A stretch of DNA of 9,363 nt, taken from NCBI GenBank assembly GCA_946480465.1, contig CAMLJY010000141.1, positions 1 through 9,363 of the forward strand. The letters are read 5' to 3'. The stretch is from an uncultured Burkholderiales bacterium. Its GTDB lineage: Bacteria > Pseudomonadota > Gammaproteobacteria > Burkholderiales > Burkholderiaceae. Numbering within the stretch: position 1 is the first letter of the stretch; each line of letters starts with the position of its first letter. A program made the translations under genes and the position numbers. Below the pieces are notes generated by a model. It saw nothing but the letters and a program-made list of their open reading frames with translations, did no database searches and was not told where the DNA came from. Positions 1 to 7,157 of the stretch are shown in pieces.

Positions 1-93
1 CCGGGGCGAGACCCGGCCAGGTGGCAGTGGCAGCAAGCCACAACGGGCACGAGAGCCCCGGCCGGGTGGCACCGATCCACCCACCCCGCCCCG
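1..93. other. Non-coding flank downstream of the kinase gene
   Basis: No coding region is supported here. CCGGGGC at 1-7 and GCCCCGG at 55-61 form a widely spaced inverted repeat (47-base spacer). A 15-base near-direct repeat, CCCGGCC(A/G)GGTGGCA, occurs at 12-26 and 57-71 with one mismatch. Neither has a T-tract on either strand, so a Rho-independent terminator for the minus-strand operon cannot be called. The left edge of the window cuts this region. Confidence 0.4.
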
Positions 94-2175
94 TCAGGCC
101 TTGTCCGCCCGCCCCACCACCAGCGCATCATCGATCGCCGCGTTCAGCTGGTCGACGTCGATCGGCTTCGTGATGTAGCGGAAGAACCCTGCCGCCAGCG
201 CGCGGCTGCGCTCGGCGTCCATCGCGCTGGCGGTGACGGCGATGACGGGGATGTCGCGCGTGTCCTCGCCGGCGCGCAGCAGGCCCAGCGCCTCGTGGCC
301 GCTGCGGCCGGGCAGGTTCAGGTCCATCAGGATCACCTGCGGGTGGTGGGTGCGGGCCATCTCCAGGCCGATCTGCGCGTCCGGTGCGGACATGGTGCGG
401 AAGTCGCCGCGCGTGCTGATCACTTCTTCCACCAGCGCCAGGTTGGCCGGGTTGTCCTCGACGTACAGCAGCAGGTGCGCCGGCGGGCCCTGGCGGGCCG
501 GGGCTTGCGGGTGGGGCGGGGCACTGGTGCGCGGCGCCGGCAGCTCGGCCGGCGGCAGGTCGACGTAGAACAGGCTGCCGACACCCGGCGTGCTGTTGAC
601 GCCGATGGTGCCGCCCATCAGCTCGACCAGGCGCTTGGTAACGACCAGCCCGATGCCGGTGCCTTCGATCGTGCCGGACTCCTGGCCGAGGCGGTTGAAG
701 GGCTGGAACAGCGCGGCGATCTGGTCGGCGCGCAGGCCGGCGCCGGTGTCCTGCACCGACAGGCGCACGCGCCCATCGGCCATCAGCCGCGCATCGACGA
801 CGACCGAGCCCTTGTCCCGGTTGTACTTGACCGCGTTCGACAACAGGTTCAGCAGCACCTGGCGCAGCCGCGTCCGGTCGGCCACCACGGCCAGGCCGGT
901 CGGCGGTGGGAAGTGCATCTGGATCTGCCGCCGCTGCGTCGTCGGCTCGATCATGCCGCGGCATTCGTCGAGCATCGCGTCGATGCCCACCGGCTCGATC
1001 GACAGCATCACGTTGTCGGACTCGATGCGCGCGAGGTCGAGGATCTCGTTGATCAGGTTCAGCAGGTGGTTGCCGGCCTTCAGGATGTGCTGCATGAACT
1101 CGCGCTGCTTGGCCGGCGGGAAGGCGTGCGCATCGGAGGCCAGCAGCTGGCCGAAACCGAGGATGGCGTTCAGCGGCGTGCGCAGCTCGTGGCTCATGCT
1201 GGAGATGAAGGCCGACTTGGCGCGGTTGGCGCGCTCGGCAATGTCGGTGGCATGCACCAGCTCGCTGTTGGAGGCTTCCAGCTGCGCGGTGCGTTCGCGC
1301 ACCCGGCGCTCCAGCTCGGCGTTCAGGCGCATCACCTCCTGCTGCGCTTCGCGGCGTTCGAGCACCTCGCGCGCGGCGTCGCGCAGGGCGCGCTCGCTCT
1401 CGGCGGTGCGCTGCTCGATGACGGCCATCATGCTGTTGAAGGAATCGACCAGCGCGCCCACCTCGTCGTCGCTGCGGCGCTCGACCCGGCGCGAGTAGGC
1501 CTTCTGCTCGACCACCTCGTGCGCGACGTGGCTGATCTCTTCCACCGGCCTGGTCACGATGCGCTGCAGGCGGCGCGACAGGCCCCAGGCCACCAGCATC
1601 GCCAGCGCCGCCACGGTCAGCGCGATGCTGCCGTACTCCACCAGCCGGCCGGTCAATTCGTGGTCGGCGCGCAGGTAAATCGTGCCGAGCAATTCACCAC
1701 GGTCGATGACGCGCTTGAACACCACCAGGTGCTCGCCGACGATGCGCGCGCCGTCCGGCTCGACGCCGATCGGGAAGTGGCTGGACGGCCGGTCGGGCGG
1801 GTAGGACGCGAAGAGGCGCTGCCGCGCGTCGTAGATGGCGGCGGCCTTCACCTGCGGCTTGAAGCGCAGCAGCGCCAGGAACTCCTTCGCCACCTTCGGA
1901 TCGTCGAACGACAGCGCGGGCGACGTGGCCTGGGCCAGCAGCTCGGCCTGCGTCATCAGGTCGGCGGTCCAGGCCTGCTCCGAGCGGCGCACGTCGTTGG
2001 CCACCATCGCGCCCAATGCCACCGCGAGCGCGGCCAGCGTGGTCAGCAGCACCACGGCCACCATCTTCGAGCGCAGCGAGCGCGGCCACGGCACGAAGCT
2101 GATCGCCGCGACCTGGGCATCAGCCTGCCCGGCGAGCCGCGTGGACGGCTGCTTGGAGGTGGCCGGCGTCCTCAT
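94..2175 (-). CDS. CHASE8-HAMP hybrid sensor histidine kinase with C-terminal receiver domain
   Basis: A 693-residue inner-membrane hybrid kinase that should autophosphorylate on His and pass the phosphate to its own receiver. Domain order: TM1 about 37-59; periplasmic CHASE8-like sensor about 62-175 (PALSFDDPKVAKEFLALL, KAAAIYD, LFASYPP); TM2 about 181-199; HAMP about 200-253; coiled-coil linker to about 320; HisKA with SHELRTP (H329); HATPase_c with N-box N447, D-box DTGAG 476-480 and G-box GTGIGL 505-510; then a receiver with acidic pair E573/D574, phosphoacceptor D618, T648 and K670. All catalytic residues are present. The start at 2175 gives the ATGA overlap with the upstream yfiR-like stop. 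The frame stays open further upstream to 2586, but that extension is Arg/Ala-rich low-complexity sequence lying over yfiR. No Shine-Dalgarno is visible before ATG, so translation is probably coupled to yfiR. There is no HPt domain; the phosphotransfer partner and output regulator lie outside the window. CHASE8 is the sensor type of YfiN/TpbB. Confidence 0.93.
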   Translation of the reverse strand: MRTPATSKQPSTRLAGQADAQVAAISFVPWPRSLRSKMVAVVLLTTLAALAVALGAMVANDVRRSEQAWTADLMTQAELLAQATSPALSFDDPKVAKEFLALLRFKPQVKAAAIYDARQRLFASYPPDRPSSHFPIGVEPDGARIVGEHLVVFKRVIDRGELLGTIYLRADHELTGRLVEYGSIALTVAALAMLVAWGLSRRLQRIVTRPVEEISHVAHEVVEQKAYSRRVERRSDDEVGALVDSFNSMMAVIEQRTAESERALRDAAREVLERREAQQEVMRLNAELERRVRERTAQLEASNSELVHATDIAERANRAKSAFISSMSHELRTPLNAILGFGQLLASDAHAFPPAKQREFMQHILKAGNHLLNLINEILDLARIESDNVMLSIEPVGIDAMLDECRGMIEPTTQRRQIQMHFPPPTGLAVVADRTRLRQVLLNLLSNAVKYNRDKGSVVVDARLMADGRVRLSVQDTGAGLRADQIAALFQPFNRLGQESGTIEGTGIGLVVTKRLVELMGGTIGVNSTPGVGSLFYVDLPPAELPAPRTSAPPHPQAPARQGPPAHLLLYVEDNPANLALVEEVISTRGDFRTMSAPDAQIGLEMARTHHPQVILMDLNLPGRSGHEALGLLRAGEDTRDIPVIAVTASAMDAERSRALAAGFFRYITKPIDVDQLNAAIDDALVVGRADKA

Positions 2176-2750
2176 GGCGTGCCAGAAAGCACACGGCGTG
2201 CCACGGGCAGCAGGCGTGCGCTGATCTTGATGTGCAGTTGCTCGGCCACCGGCGGCGCGACGTCGAAGCGCACCTTGCCGTCGACGACCACGAAGGTGAT
2301 GGCGCTGCCCGGCACGGGCTGGTCGCCGTTCTCGCTCACGGTCAGCAGCGGCTGCCCGGGCGCGGTGGCAATGATGCCGGGCAGCCGGCCCTTGCTGTCG
2401 CGGCCGACGAACAGCGCATGCAGGCCGCCGATGCCGTCGTCGCCACGCAGGCGGGTGGGCGCGATGGGCCGGCGGCCCAGCAGGCGGCCGCGCGCCATCG
2501 TCGCCAGTTCCGCCGCGACGCCGTCGGCGTCGAGCACGCCCAGGCGCAGCGGCGCGTCCGGCGCCGGGAAGGCCTTGGCGGGCCACTCGACGAAGCCGAT
2601 GAAGCGCAGCAGGTAGGCGGCCTTGATTTCAGCTTCGGTGGCCTGCCGCACGGTTTGCGCCAGCGCGCCGGCGGTGCGGCCGCCCAGCAGCGCGCCGGCG
2701 GCCAGGCCCGCGGCCAGGCGCAGCAGGCGGGCGCGGCTCAGCGTTGCCAT
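2172..2750 (-). CDS. YfiR/HmsC-like periplasmic protein (DUF4154)
   Basis: A 192-residue exported protein of the YfiR/DUF4154 family. The N-terminus has a basic segment (SRARLLR), a hydrophobic core and a likely signal peptidase site after ALA, about residue 31. Family hallmarks follow: EIKAAYLLRFIGFVEWP near the mature N-terminus, the central LLTVSENGD, then ITFVVVDGKVRFDV and the C-terminal LHIKISARLLPVARRV. In Pseudomonas, YfiR is the periplasmic inhibitor of the CHASE8 diguanylate cyclase YfiN. Here the co-transcribed partner is a CHASE8 histidine kinase, so restraint of that kinase is the likely role (inference). The protein has no cysteine, unlike P. aeruginosa YfiR, whose fold is stabilised by disulfides. 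I chose ATG 2750 because it gives a compact signal peptide; ATG 2795 is in frame and would add 15 residues. Neither start has a strong Shine-Dalgarno. The stop overlaps the kinase start by four bases. Confidence 0.88.
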   Translation of the reverse strand: MATLSRARLLRLAAGLAAGALLGGRTAGALAQTVRQATEAEIKAAYLLRFIGFVEWPAKAFPAPDAPLRLGVLDADGVAAELATMARGRLLGRRPIAPTRLRGDDGIGGLHALFVGRDSKGRLPGIIATAPGQPLLTVSENGDQPVPGSAITFVVVDGKVRFDVAPPVAEQLHIKISARLLPVARRVLSGTP

Positions 2751-2973
2751 GGCGCGCCCAGGGCCCGGCGGCAGCCGGCAGCGAGGCATCGCCATCCGGC
2801 CGCTCGCGTCATTTGCGGGTTAGCAGCCGACCCCGGCGGCCGCAGCTGGACGACGCTGGGGCCGGGGCTGCATCGACGAAAGGGTCGTACTCCCACACGA
2901 CAGTCGAGGCTCATCGTCCCTGGGGCCGGTGCATTCCGGCGCAGTTGTCGGGTGATTGAAGCAGGCGGTGGCT

Positions 2974-2986
2974 CGCTTGACAAGCG
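2974..2986. promoter_or_regulatory. 13-bp palindrome CGCTTGACAAGCG overlapping a TTGACA -35-like box
   Basis: CGCTTG and CAAGCG are perfect arms around a central A. The palindrome contains the consensus -35 hexamer TTGACA at 2977-2982 on the plus strand, 170 bases before the ketopantoate reductase start. An operator overlapping a -35 box would suit repression. However, the hexamer 17 bases downstream (about 3000-3005) is GC-rich and does not resemble TATAAT, so the promoter is unproven. Confidence 0.3.
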
Positions 2987-3010
2987 TGGCAACCGGGATG
3001 CGGCGTGCCG

Positions 3011-3074
3011 CGTGGCGGCGGGTCCACGCCACGGGCAACCGCATGTACCGGCTTGGTCCGGGCGCCTGCCCGGA
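3011..3074 (+). other. Two hairpins in the putative leader of the ketopantoate reductase gene
   Basis: Hairpin 1 pairs CGTGGCG (3011-3017) with CGCCACG (3027-3033) across a 9-base loop. Hairpin 2 pairs TCCGGGC (3057-3063) with GCCCGGA (3068-3074) across a 4-base GCCT loop. Both have perfect 7-bp stems and lie 78-141 bases before the start codon. There is no U-tract and no recognisable riboswitch consensus. In DNA this GC-rich, such stems also arise by chance. Confidence 0.3.
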
Positions 3075-3140
3075 TGTCCCTGCCGGCATCAGGCCTTAAG
3101 CTTCGTGCAACAAGTCGCCCCACACGAGTTGTCCCTTCAC

Positions 3141-3146
3141 GGAGGA
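3141..3146 (+). promoter_or_regulatory. Ribosome binding site GGAGGA fixing the ketopantoate reductase start
   Basis: GGAGGA lies five bases before ATG 3152. It decides this start over the in-frame ATG at 3005, which has no comparable site and would add about 49 residues unlike the family. Confidence 0.75.
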
Positions 3147-3151
3147 TCCGA

Positions 3152-4135
3152 ATGCCCCTTGGTCACCCATCTGACGTCTCTCGCGCCCCTGCGGAAGCGG
3201 CGCTGCCGGTCGCCGCGCTGCACCGTGTCGCCGTGTTCGGCGCCGGTGCGGTTGGGTGTTATTACGGCGGCATGCTGGCGCGCGCGGGCCATGCGGTGAC
3301 GCTGATCGGCCGGCCCTCGCACGTCGATGCGATCACGCGCGACGGGCTTCGGCTCGAGACACGCGGCTTCGACGAGCGCATCCGGCTGCGGGCCAGCACC
3401 GATCCGGCCGCCGCCGCCGGCGCCACGCTGGTCCTGGTGTGCGTGAAGTCGGGCGACAGCGACGCGGCGGCCGCGCAGATCCGCCCGCACCTGGCCGCCG
3501 ATGCCGTGGTGATGAGCCTGCAGAACGGCGTCGACAACGCCGACCGGCTGCAGGCCGCGCTGGGCCGGCCGGTGCTGCCGGTGGTGGTGTACGTGGCCAC
3601 CGAGATGGCCGGCCCCGGCCACGTGCGACACCACGGCCGCGGCGAACTGGCTTTCGGCGCCGCGGGAGCGGGCAGCGCGCTGGCCGCGCTGTTCGAGGCG
3701 GCCGGCGTGCCGGTGGTGCTATCGGACAATGTGCGCGGCCTGTTGTGGTCCAAGCTGATCCTGAACTGCGCCTACAACGCGCTGTCGGCGATCGTGCGGC
3801 AGCCCTACGGCGTGCTGGCGCAGGCCGAGGGCGTGCAGGCGGTGATGCGCGACGTGGTCGACGAGTGCCTCGCGGTGGCGCGGGCGGACGGCGTGACGCC
3901 GGTGGACGAACCCTGGGCCGCGGTGCAGCGCATTGCGCAGACCATGCCGACGCAGTTCTCGTCGACGGCGCAGGACCTGATGCGCGGCAAGCCCAGCGAG
4001 ATCGACCACCTCAACGGCTACGTGGTCCGGCGCGGCACCGCGCTGGGCGTGGCCACGCCGGTCAACCGTGTGCTGCACGCGCTGGTGAAGCTGCTGGACG
4101 CGCCGGCGCCGGCAGAGGCAGAGGCCGGCCGCTGA
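3152..4135 (+). CDS. panE: 2-dehydropantoate 2-reductase (ketopantoate reductase) family protein
   Basis: A 327-residue cytosolic NADPH-dependent reductase of the ApbA/PanE family, which reduces 2-dehydropantoate to pantoate on the route to pantothenate and CoA. The N-terminal Rossmann domain has GAGAVG (Gly30, 32, 35) after strand RVAVF, then CVKS with K99 and the QNG motif with N125. The C-terminal helical domain carries the probable catalytic lysine K201 in LLWSKLILNCAYNAL and the substrate-binding E283 in KPSEIDHLNGYVV. These correspond by motif to E. coli Lys72, Asn98, Lys176 and Glu256. Length is slightly above the usual 300 because of about 23 extra N-terminal residues. A good Shine-Dalgarno supports the start. 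No other pantothenate gene is nearby; the next gene is an amino-acid exporter 92 bases downstream. Paralogs of this family can have other 2-oxoacid substrates, so the fold and reductase role are firm but the exact substrate is less so. Confidence 0.9.
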   Translation: MPLGHPSDVSRAPAEAALPVAALHRVAVFGAGAVGCYYGGMLARAGHAVTLIGRPSHVDAITRDGLRLETRGFDERIRLRASTDPAAAAGATLVLVCVKSGDSDAAAAQIRPHLAADAVVMSLQNGVDNADRLQAALGRPVLPVVVYVATEMAGPGHVRHHGRGELAFGAAGAGSALAALFEAAGVPVVLSDNVRGLLWSKLILNCAYNALSAIVRQPYGVLAQAEGVQAVMRDVVDECLAVARADGVTPVDEPWAAVQRIAQTMPTQFSSTAQDLMRGKPSEIDHLNGYVVRRGTALGVATPVNRVLHALVKLLDAPAPAEAEAGR

Positions 4136-4218
4136 CCAGGGCATCGCTGCCGCGGCTATGCTCGCGCGCCGATGTACCCGCGCTGCCGCCCTCGCGACCG
4201 GCGCCCGACCACAAAGGA
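4132..4218 (+). promoter_or_regulatory. Possible promoter and ribosome binding site before the LysE-type gene
   Basis: The 92-base gap holds a -10-like TATGCT at 4157-4162. A weak -35-like CTGACC lies at 4132-4137 with 19-base spacing, overlapping the stop of the reductase gene. AAAGGA at 4213-4218 is a plausible Shine-Dalgarno nine bases before ATG 4228. The gap makes independent transcription possible, but read-through from the reductase gene is equally plausible because no terminator is visible. Confidence 0.3.
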
Positions 4219-4227
4219 CCCGTACCG

Positions 4228-4872
4228 ATGGACCCGATGACCCTGCTGGCCTTTGCCGTCGTGGCGCTGGTCGCGATCGCCACGCCCGGCCCCACGGTGC
4301 TGCTGGCGCTGGCCAACGGCTCGCGCTTCGGGCTGCGGCGCTCGGTGGCCGGCATGCTCGGCGCGGTGGCGTCGGACTTCGTGCTGGTCGGCGCGGTCGC
4401 GCTGGGCCTGGGCGCGCTGCTGGCGGCCTCGGAATTCTGGTTCAGCGTGGTGAAGTGGGTCGGTGCGGCCTACCTGGCCTGGCTCGGCTGGCGGCTGCTG
4501 CGCTCGCAGGGCGGGCTGGACCTGGCCGGGGCCGAGGCCACCGGCGCCGACGCTGCCGGCAGCCCGCGCGCCGTCTTCATGAAGTCCTTCCTGGTCGCGG
4601 TGACGAACCCGAAGGGCTACCTGTTCTGCTCCGCGCTGCTGCCGCAGTTCATCGACCCCGCCGCGCCGCAGGGGCCGCAGTACCTGGTGATCGGCCTGGT
4701 GTTCGCGCTGCTCGACTTCGCGGTGATGTTCGCCTACGCCGCGATCGGCGCGCATGCGGTCCGGCTGCTGAAGCGGCGCGCCGTGCTGTGGCTGGACCGG
4801 GCCTGCGGCGGCGCGCTGCTGGTGCTGTCGGGCTCGCTGCTGTTCTACCGCCGCAGCGCCGCGGCGGCCTGA
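4228..4872 (+). CDS. LysE/RhtB family amino-acid exporter
   Basis: A 214-residue integral inner-membrane protein of the LysE/RhtB translocator family, which exports amino acids or their derivatives by proton antiport. The family signature near the N-terminus, ATPGPTVLLALANGSRFG (residues 18-35), is intact, followed by hydrophobic segments about 41-66 and 72-92. A hydrophilic loop (about 93-112) precedes the second conserved motif NPKGYLFCSALLPQFID (127-143). Two more hydrophobic stretches follow at 152-175 and 190-207. Length matches the usual 200-215. ATG 4228 is preceded by AAAGGA nine bases upstream. The substrate cannot be read from sequence; no lysG-like regulator gene lies beside it. 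The last 28 bases overlap, on the opposite strand, the end of the metalloprotease lipoprotein gene. Confidence 0.92.
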   Translation: MDPMTLLAFAVVALVAIATPGPTVLLALANGSRFGLRRSVAGMLGAVASDFVLVGAVALGLGALLAASEFWFSVVKWVGAAYLAWLGWRLLRSQGGLDLAGAEATGADAAGSPRAVFMKSFLVAVTNPKGYLFCSALLPQFIDPAAPQGPQYLVIGLVFALLDFAVMFAYAAIGAHAVRLLKRRAVLWLDRACGGALLVLSGSLLFYRRSAAAA

Positions 4873-7157
4873 AGGCGCTGCACGCCGGCCGGCAGCCGGT
4901 GCGGTCGGTGCATGCGCTGCAGCTCGCGCTGGAACTGCGCCATTTCCTGCAGCGTGGGCGGCGCGTCCTTCGGGCGCGCCTGCCGCGGGATGGCGGGCAG
5001 CAGCAGGTTCGCTTCCCAGCTCAGGCCAGGGCGCATCGCGATCGGCGCCGGCAGCTGGGCCAGCTCGGCCGGATCCAGCCACGGCACCAGGGCCTGGACG
5101 ATGGCGGCGGCGCGCGGCCGCAGCGCGGGCTCGCCGACGCGGCCGCGCTGGCCCCAGCGCAGGATGGTGGTGTCCGCCGATTCACCGCCCGCGTCGGCGA
5201 TCGCGAAGTCGCGGCGGATGCCCAGGCGGCGCTGCATCAGCACTTCTTCCAGCGTCATCGCGATGTCCTCGAAGGGGGTCGAGTAGGCGTAATCGTCGGT
5301 CGCGAGGTCGACGCTGAAGGCAGCCGCCACCTCCGCCGGCGTCAGCGCCTTCTGCGCGGCGGTGGCGGTGGCGCCGCGGTATTGCACCCCGCCGAGGTCG
5401 TGCAGCAGCTGCGAGGTCAGCGGGTACAGCGACGAGACGAGGTTGGACGTGAGCTGGTAGCTGGCGAGGCGCGGGTAGACGTTGTCCACGACCGTCAGCG
5501 GCCACTGCAGCGTGCCGTACTCGCCGGGCGGCAGAAAGTCCAGCGCGTGCGCCAGCTCGTGATACATCAGCCAGGCGGACTCGTTCTGCACGTCGTCCAG
5601 CGTGCGGGTGATGCGCTGCGCGGGGTCGAAGTACTTGAAGATGCTGTACCCGTCCTTGACGTAGCGCCACAGCGTCTGGTAGCGCAGCTCGCTGCCGAAG
5701 TCGCTGCGGTAATCGGGCGCCTCGTTGACGGTGTCGCGTTCTTCGGGCGTTAGCCAGAACGATTCCGCGTCGAGGTAGATCGCGCCGGCGGCCACGTAGT
5801 AGAAGGACGGCCGCACGTGCGTCGACAGCACGATGGCCGTCACGCTGTTGAGCATGCGGCGGAAGTCGCCGCGGGTGTCGTGCGTGCGCAGGAAGGCCTC
5901 GAAGTTGCGGCCCAGCCAGTCGTGCGAGACCAGCACGCGCGCCATCACCTGTTCCACCGTGGGCACGCCGCCGCCGGTGTCCTGCGCCAGGAAGGGCAGC
6001 GTCGACAGCGTGCAGAGGTTGTACGGCGCGTCCCAGCTCATCGCCGGGTCGAAGGTGCAGCGGCGCAGCACGCCGGCATAGGTGCCGCCGGCCACGTACG
6101 GGTAGACGCGCGGCACGTGCTCGCCGGCCCAGACCGCGTTGTCGTTGCTGGCCGGCGCCTGGGCGTGGCGCTCGACCAGCACCATCACCTCGTCGCTCGC
6201 GCTGCGGCCGGCGGTGGTGTGCAGCGTGGCGCGCAGGCGGACCAGCGTGTCGCGGGTGACCTCGGGGGCGGTGAAGAAGGCGACGCGGCTGCTGCCCAGG
6301 TCGAGTGTCACCGGCGGGCCTTCGATCTGCGTCCAGGTGATTGCCTTCATGCTGTCGCCGTCGGCCAGCGCGGGCCAGGCCCGCACCGAGACCTTGCCGC
6401 CCATGCGCACCGAGTGGCTGGCACGCAGCGTCAGGCCGGTGGCCGATGCGGCGGCCGCGGCCACCTCCATCGACACGGCCTGGCTGCGCGCGCTGCCGGT
6501 GGCATCGGTGAACTCGGCCTGGAAGGCGTAGCTGCCCGGCTGCGGCGGGTCGAAGCTGATGGTCTGCGTGGCATCGGCCGGCAACGCGACCGCCGGGCCC
6601 GCGGTCTGACGCCAGCGCACGCGGTCGATGGCGCCGCTGCAGCCGGCCAGCGTGGCGGCCGCATTGCGGCCGACGGCCGCAGCCGGTGTCGCGAACACGT
6701 CGTGCGTGGCGCCGGGCGCCGCGCACAGCGTGGACAGCACGCGCGGCTGCGGCGTGATGAAGTCGGTGACCGCGCCGACCGGCACCACGTCGTTGCCGAA
6801 GATCCCGCCCAGCACGTAGACCTGGCCATCGCGCACGCCCAGGTAGATGCCGCTGGAATAGGCGCGGTAGGTGTAGCCCAGTGCCGAGCTGGTGGCCGCA
6901 TGCTCGGGGAAGTAGGTCGGGAACCAGGTTTCGGCGTAGTCCATCAGCTGGTTCGCGGCGTCGACCGGGTCGATGCTGCCGGCGCCCTGGGCCGCGGCCG
7001 GTACGGCCGCCGCCTGCTGCCGCGGCGTGCTGCTGCGTGCGGCCTCCATTGCGGCGGCCGCGGCGCGGCTGGTGGTGTCCGGGCCGGACGAGCCGCCGCC
7101 GCAGGAAGCCAGGGCCGCTGCGGCCAGCAGCAGCGTGAAGATGGAACGGCGGATCAC
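4845..7157 (-). CDS. Predicted lipoprotein with two Ig/PKD-like domains and an HELAH zinc-metallopeptidase domain
   Basis: A 770-residue secreted protein. The N-terminus is a lipoprotein signal peptide with lipobox LASC (Cys19) and GGGSS following, so surface or periplasmic anchoring is expected. A Ser/Ala-rich linker leads to a small module at about 61-134 (YAETWFPTYFP, YRAYSSGIYLGV, GQVYVLGGIFG, VGAVTDF) that I recall at the N-terminus of secreted Burkholderiales proteins. Two PKD/Ig-like domains follow, about 140-233 (WRQTAGPAVALP) and 240-330 (WTQIEGPPVTL). The C-terminal part has MYHELAHALDF with HExxH at 533-537. A later FEDIAMTLEEV (629-639) could supply the third zinc ligand, probably E630, as in gluzincins. 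Besides Cys19, C145/C173 and C367/C382 may form disulfides. The start is GTG at 7157, preceded by AGGGAGAG. The tail overlaps the convergent exporter gene. Protease activity is inferred from motif only; the substrate is unknown. Confidence 0.85.
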   Translation of the reverse strand: MIRRSIFTLLLAAAALASCGGGSSGPDTTSRAAAAAMEAARSSTPRQQAAAVPAAAQGAGSIDPVDAANQLMDYAETWFPTYFPEHAATSSALGYTYRAYSSGIYLGVRDGQVYVLGGIFGNDVVPVGAVTDFITPQPRVLSTLCAAPGATHDVFATPAAAVGRNAAATLAGCSGAIDRVRWRQTAGPAVALPADATQTISFDPPQPGSYAFQAEFTDATGSARSQAVSMEVAAAAASATGLTLRASHSVRMGGKVSVRAWPALADGDSMKAITWTQIEGPPVTLDLGSSRVAFFTAPEVTRDTLVRLRATLHTTAGRSASDEVMVLVERHAQAPASNDNAVWAGEHVPRVYPYVAGGTYAGVLRRCTFDPAMSWDAPYNLCTLSTLPFLAQDTGGGVPTVEQVMARVLVSHDWLGRNFEAFLRTHDTRGDFRRMLNSVTAIVLSTHVRPSFYYVAAGAIYLDAESFWLTPEERDTVNEAPDYRSDFGSELRYQTLWRYVKDGYSIFKYFDPAQRITRTLDDVQNESAWLMYHELAHALDFLPPGEYGTLQWPLTVVDNVYPRLASYQLTSNLVSSLYPLTSQLLHDLGGVQYRGATATAAQKALTPAEVAAAFSVDLATDDYAYSTPFEDIAMTLEEVLMQRRLGIRRDFAIADAGGESADTTILRWGQRGRVGEPALRPRAAAIVQALVPWLDPAELAQLPAPIAMRPGLSWEANLLLPAIPRQARPKDAPPTLQEMAQFQRELQRMHRPHRLPAGVQRLQAAAALRR

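Larger units (their letters stand above)
2751..3151. other. Divergent intergenic region between yfiR-like and ketopantoate reductase genes
   Basis: These 401 bases separate two divergent genes and should hold both promoters. I see no supported gene: open frames on both strands are short or Arg/Pro-rich. Near the yfiR-like side, CCCCGGC at 2831-2837 pairs with GCCGGGG at 2861-2867, with an outer GCAG/CTGC (2823-2826 / 2868-2871). A palindrome containing TTGACA sits at 2974-2986, and two further hairpins at 3011-3074; these are listed separately. No clear -10 box could be matched to a -35 box on either strand. Confidence 0.55.

Noticed and set aside
2176..2586. N-terminal extension of the kinase frame beyond ATG 2175
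   Set aside because: The extra 137 residues are Arg/Ala/Pro-rich low complexity and lie entirely over the yfiR-like gene, which has clear family motifs; the ATGA overlap supports the short start.
295..2616. Very long open frame on the plus strand opposite the kinase and yfiR-like genes
   Set aside because: Its product is His/Arg/Gln/Ala-rich without domain logic, and the opposite strand encodes two full protein families in the same span. Such open antisense frames are usual at this GC content.
3005..3151. Longer ketopantoate reductase starting at ATG 3005
   Set aside because: The added residues do not resemble the family, no Shine-Dalgarno precedes that ATG, and GGAGGA sits at the right distance from ATG 3152.
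3152..4872. Reductase plus exporter as a dedicated pantoate or valine-pathway operon
   Set aside because: There is a 92-base gap with a possible separate promoter and no other pantothenate or branched-chain gene; a functional link would be speculation.
3256..5753. Long plus-strand frames in the alternate reading frames of the reductase, exporter and lipoprotein region
   Set aside because: They shadow genes with intact motifs and give Arg/Gly/Ala-rich products.
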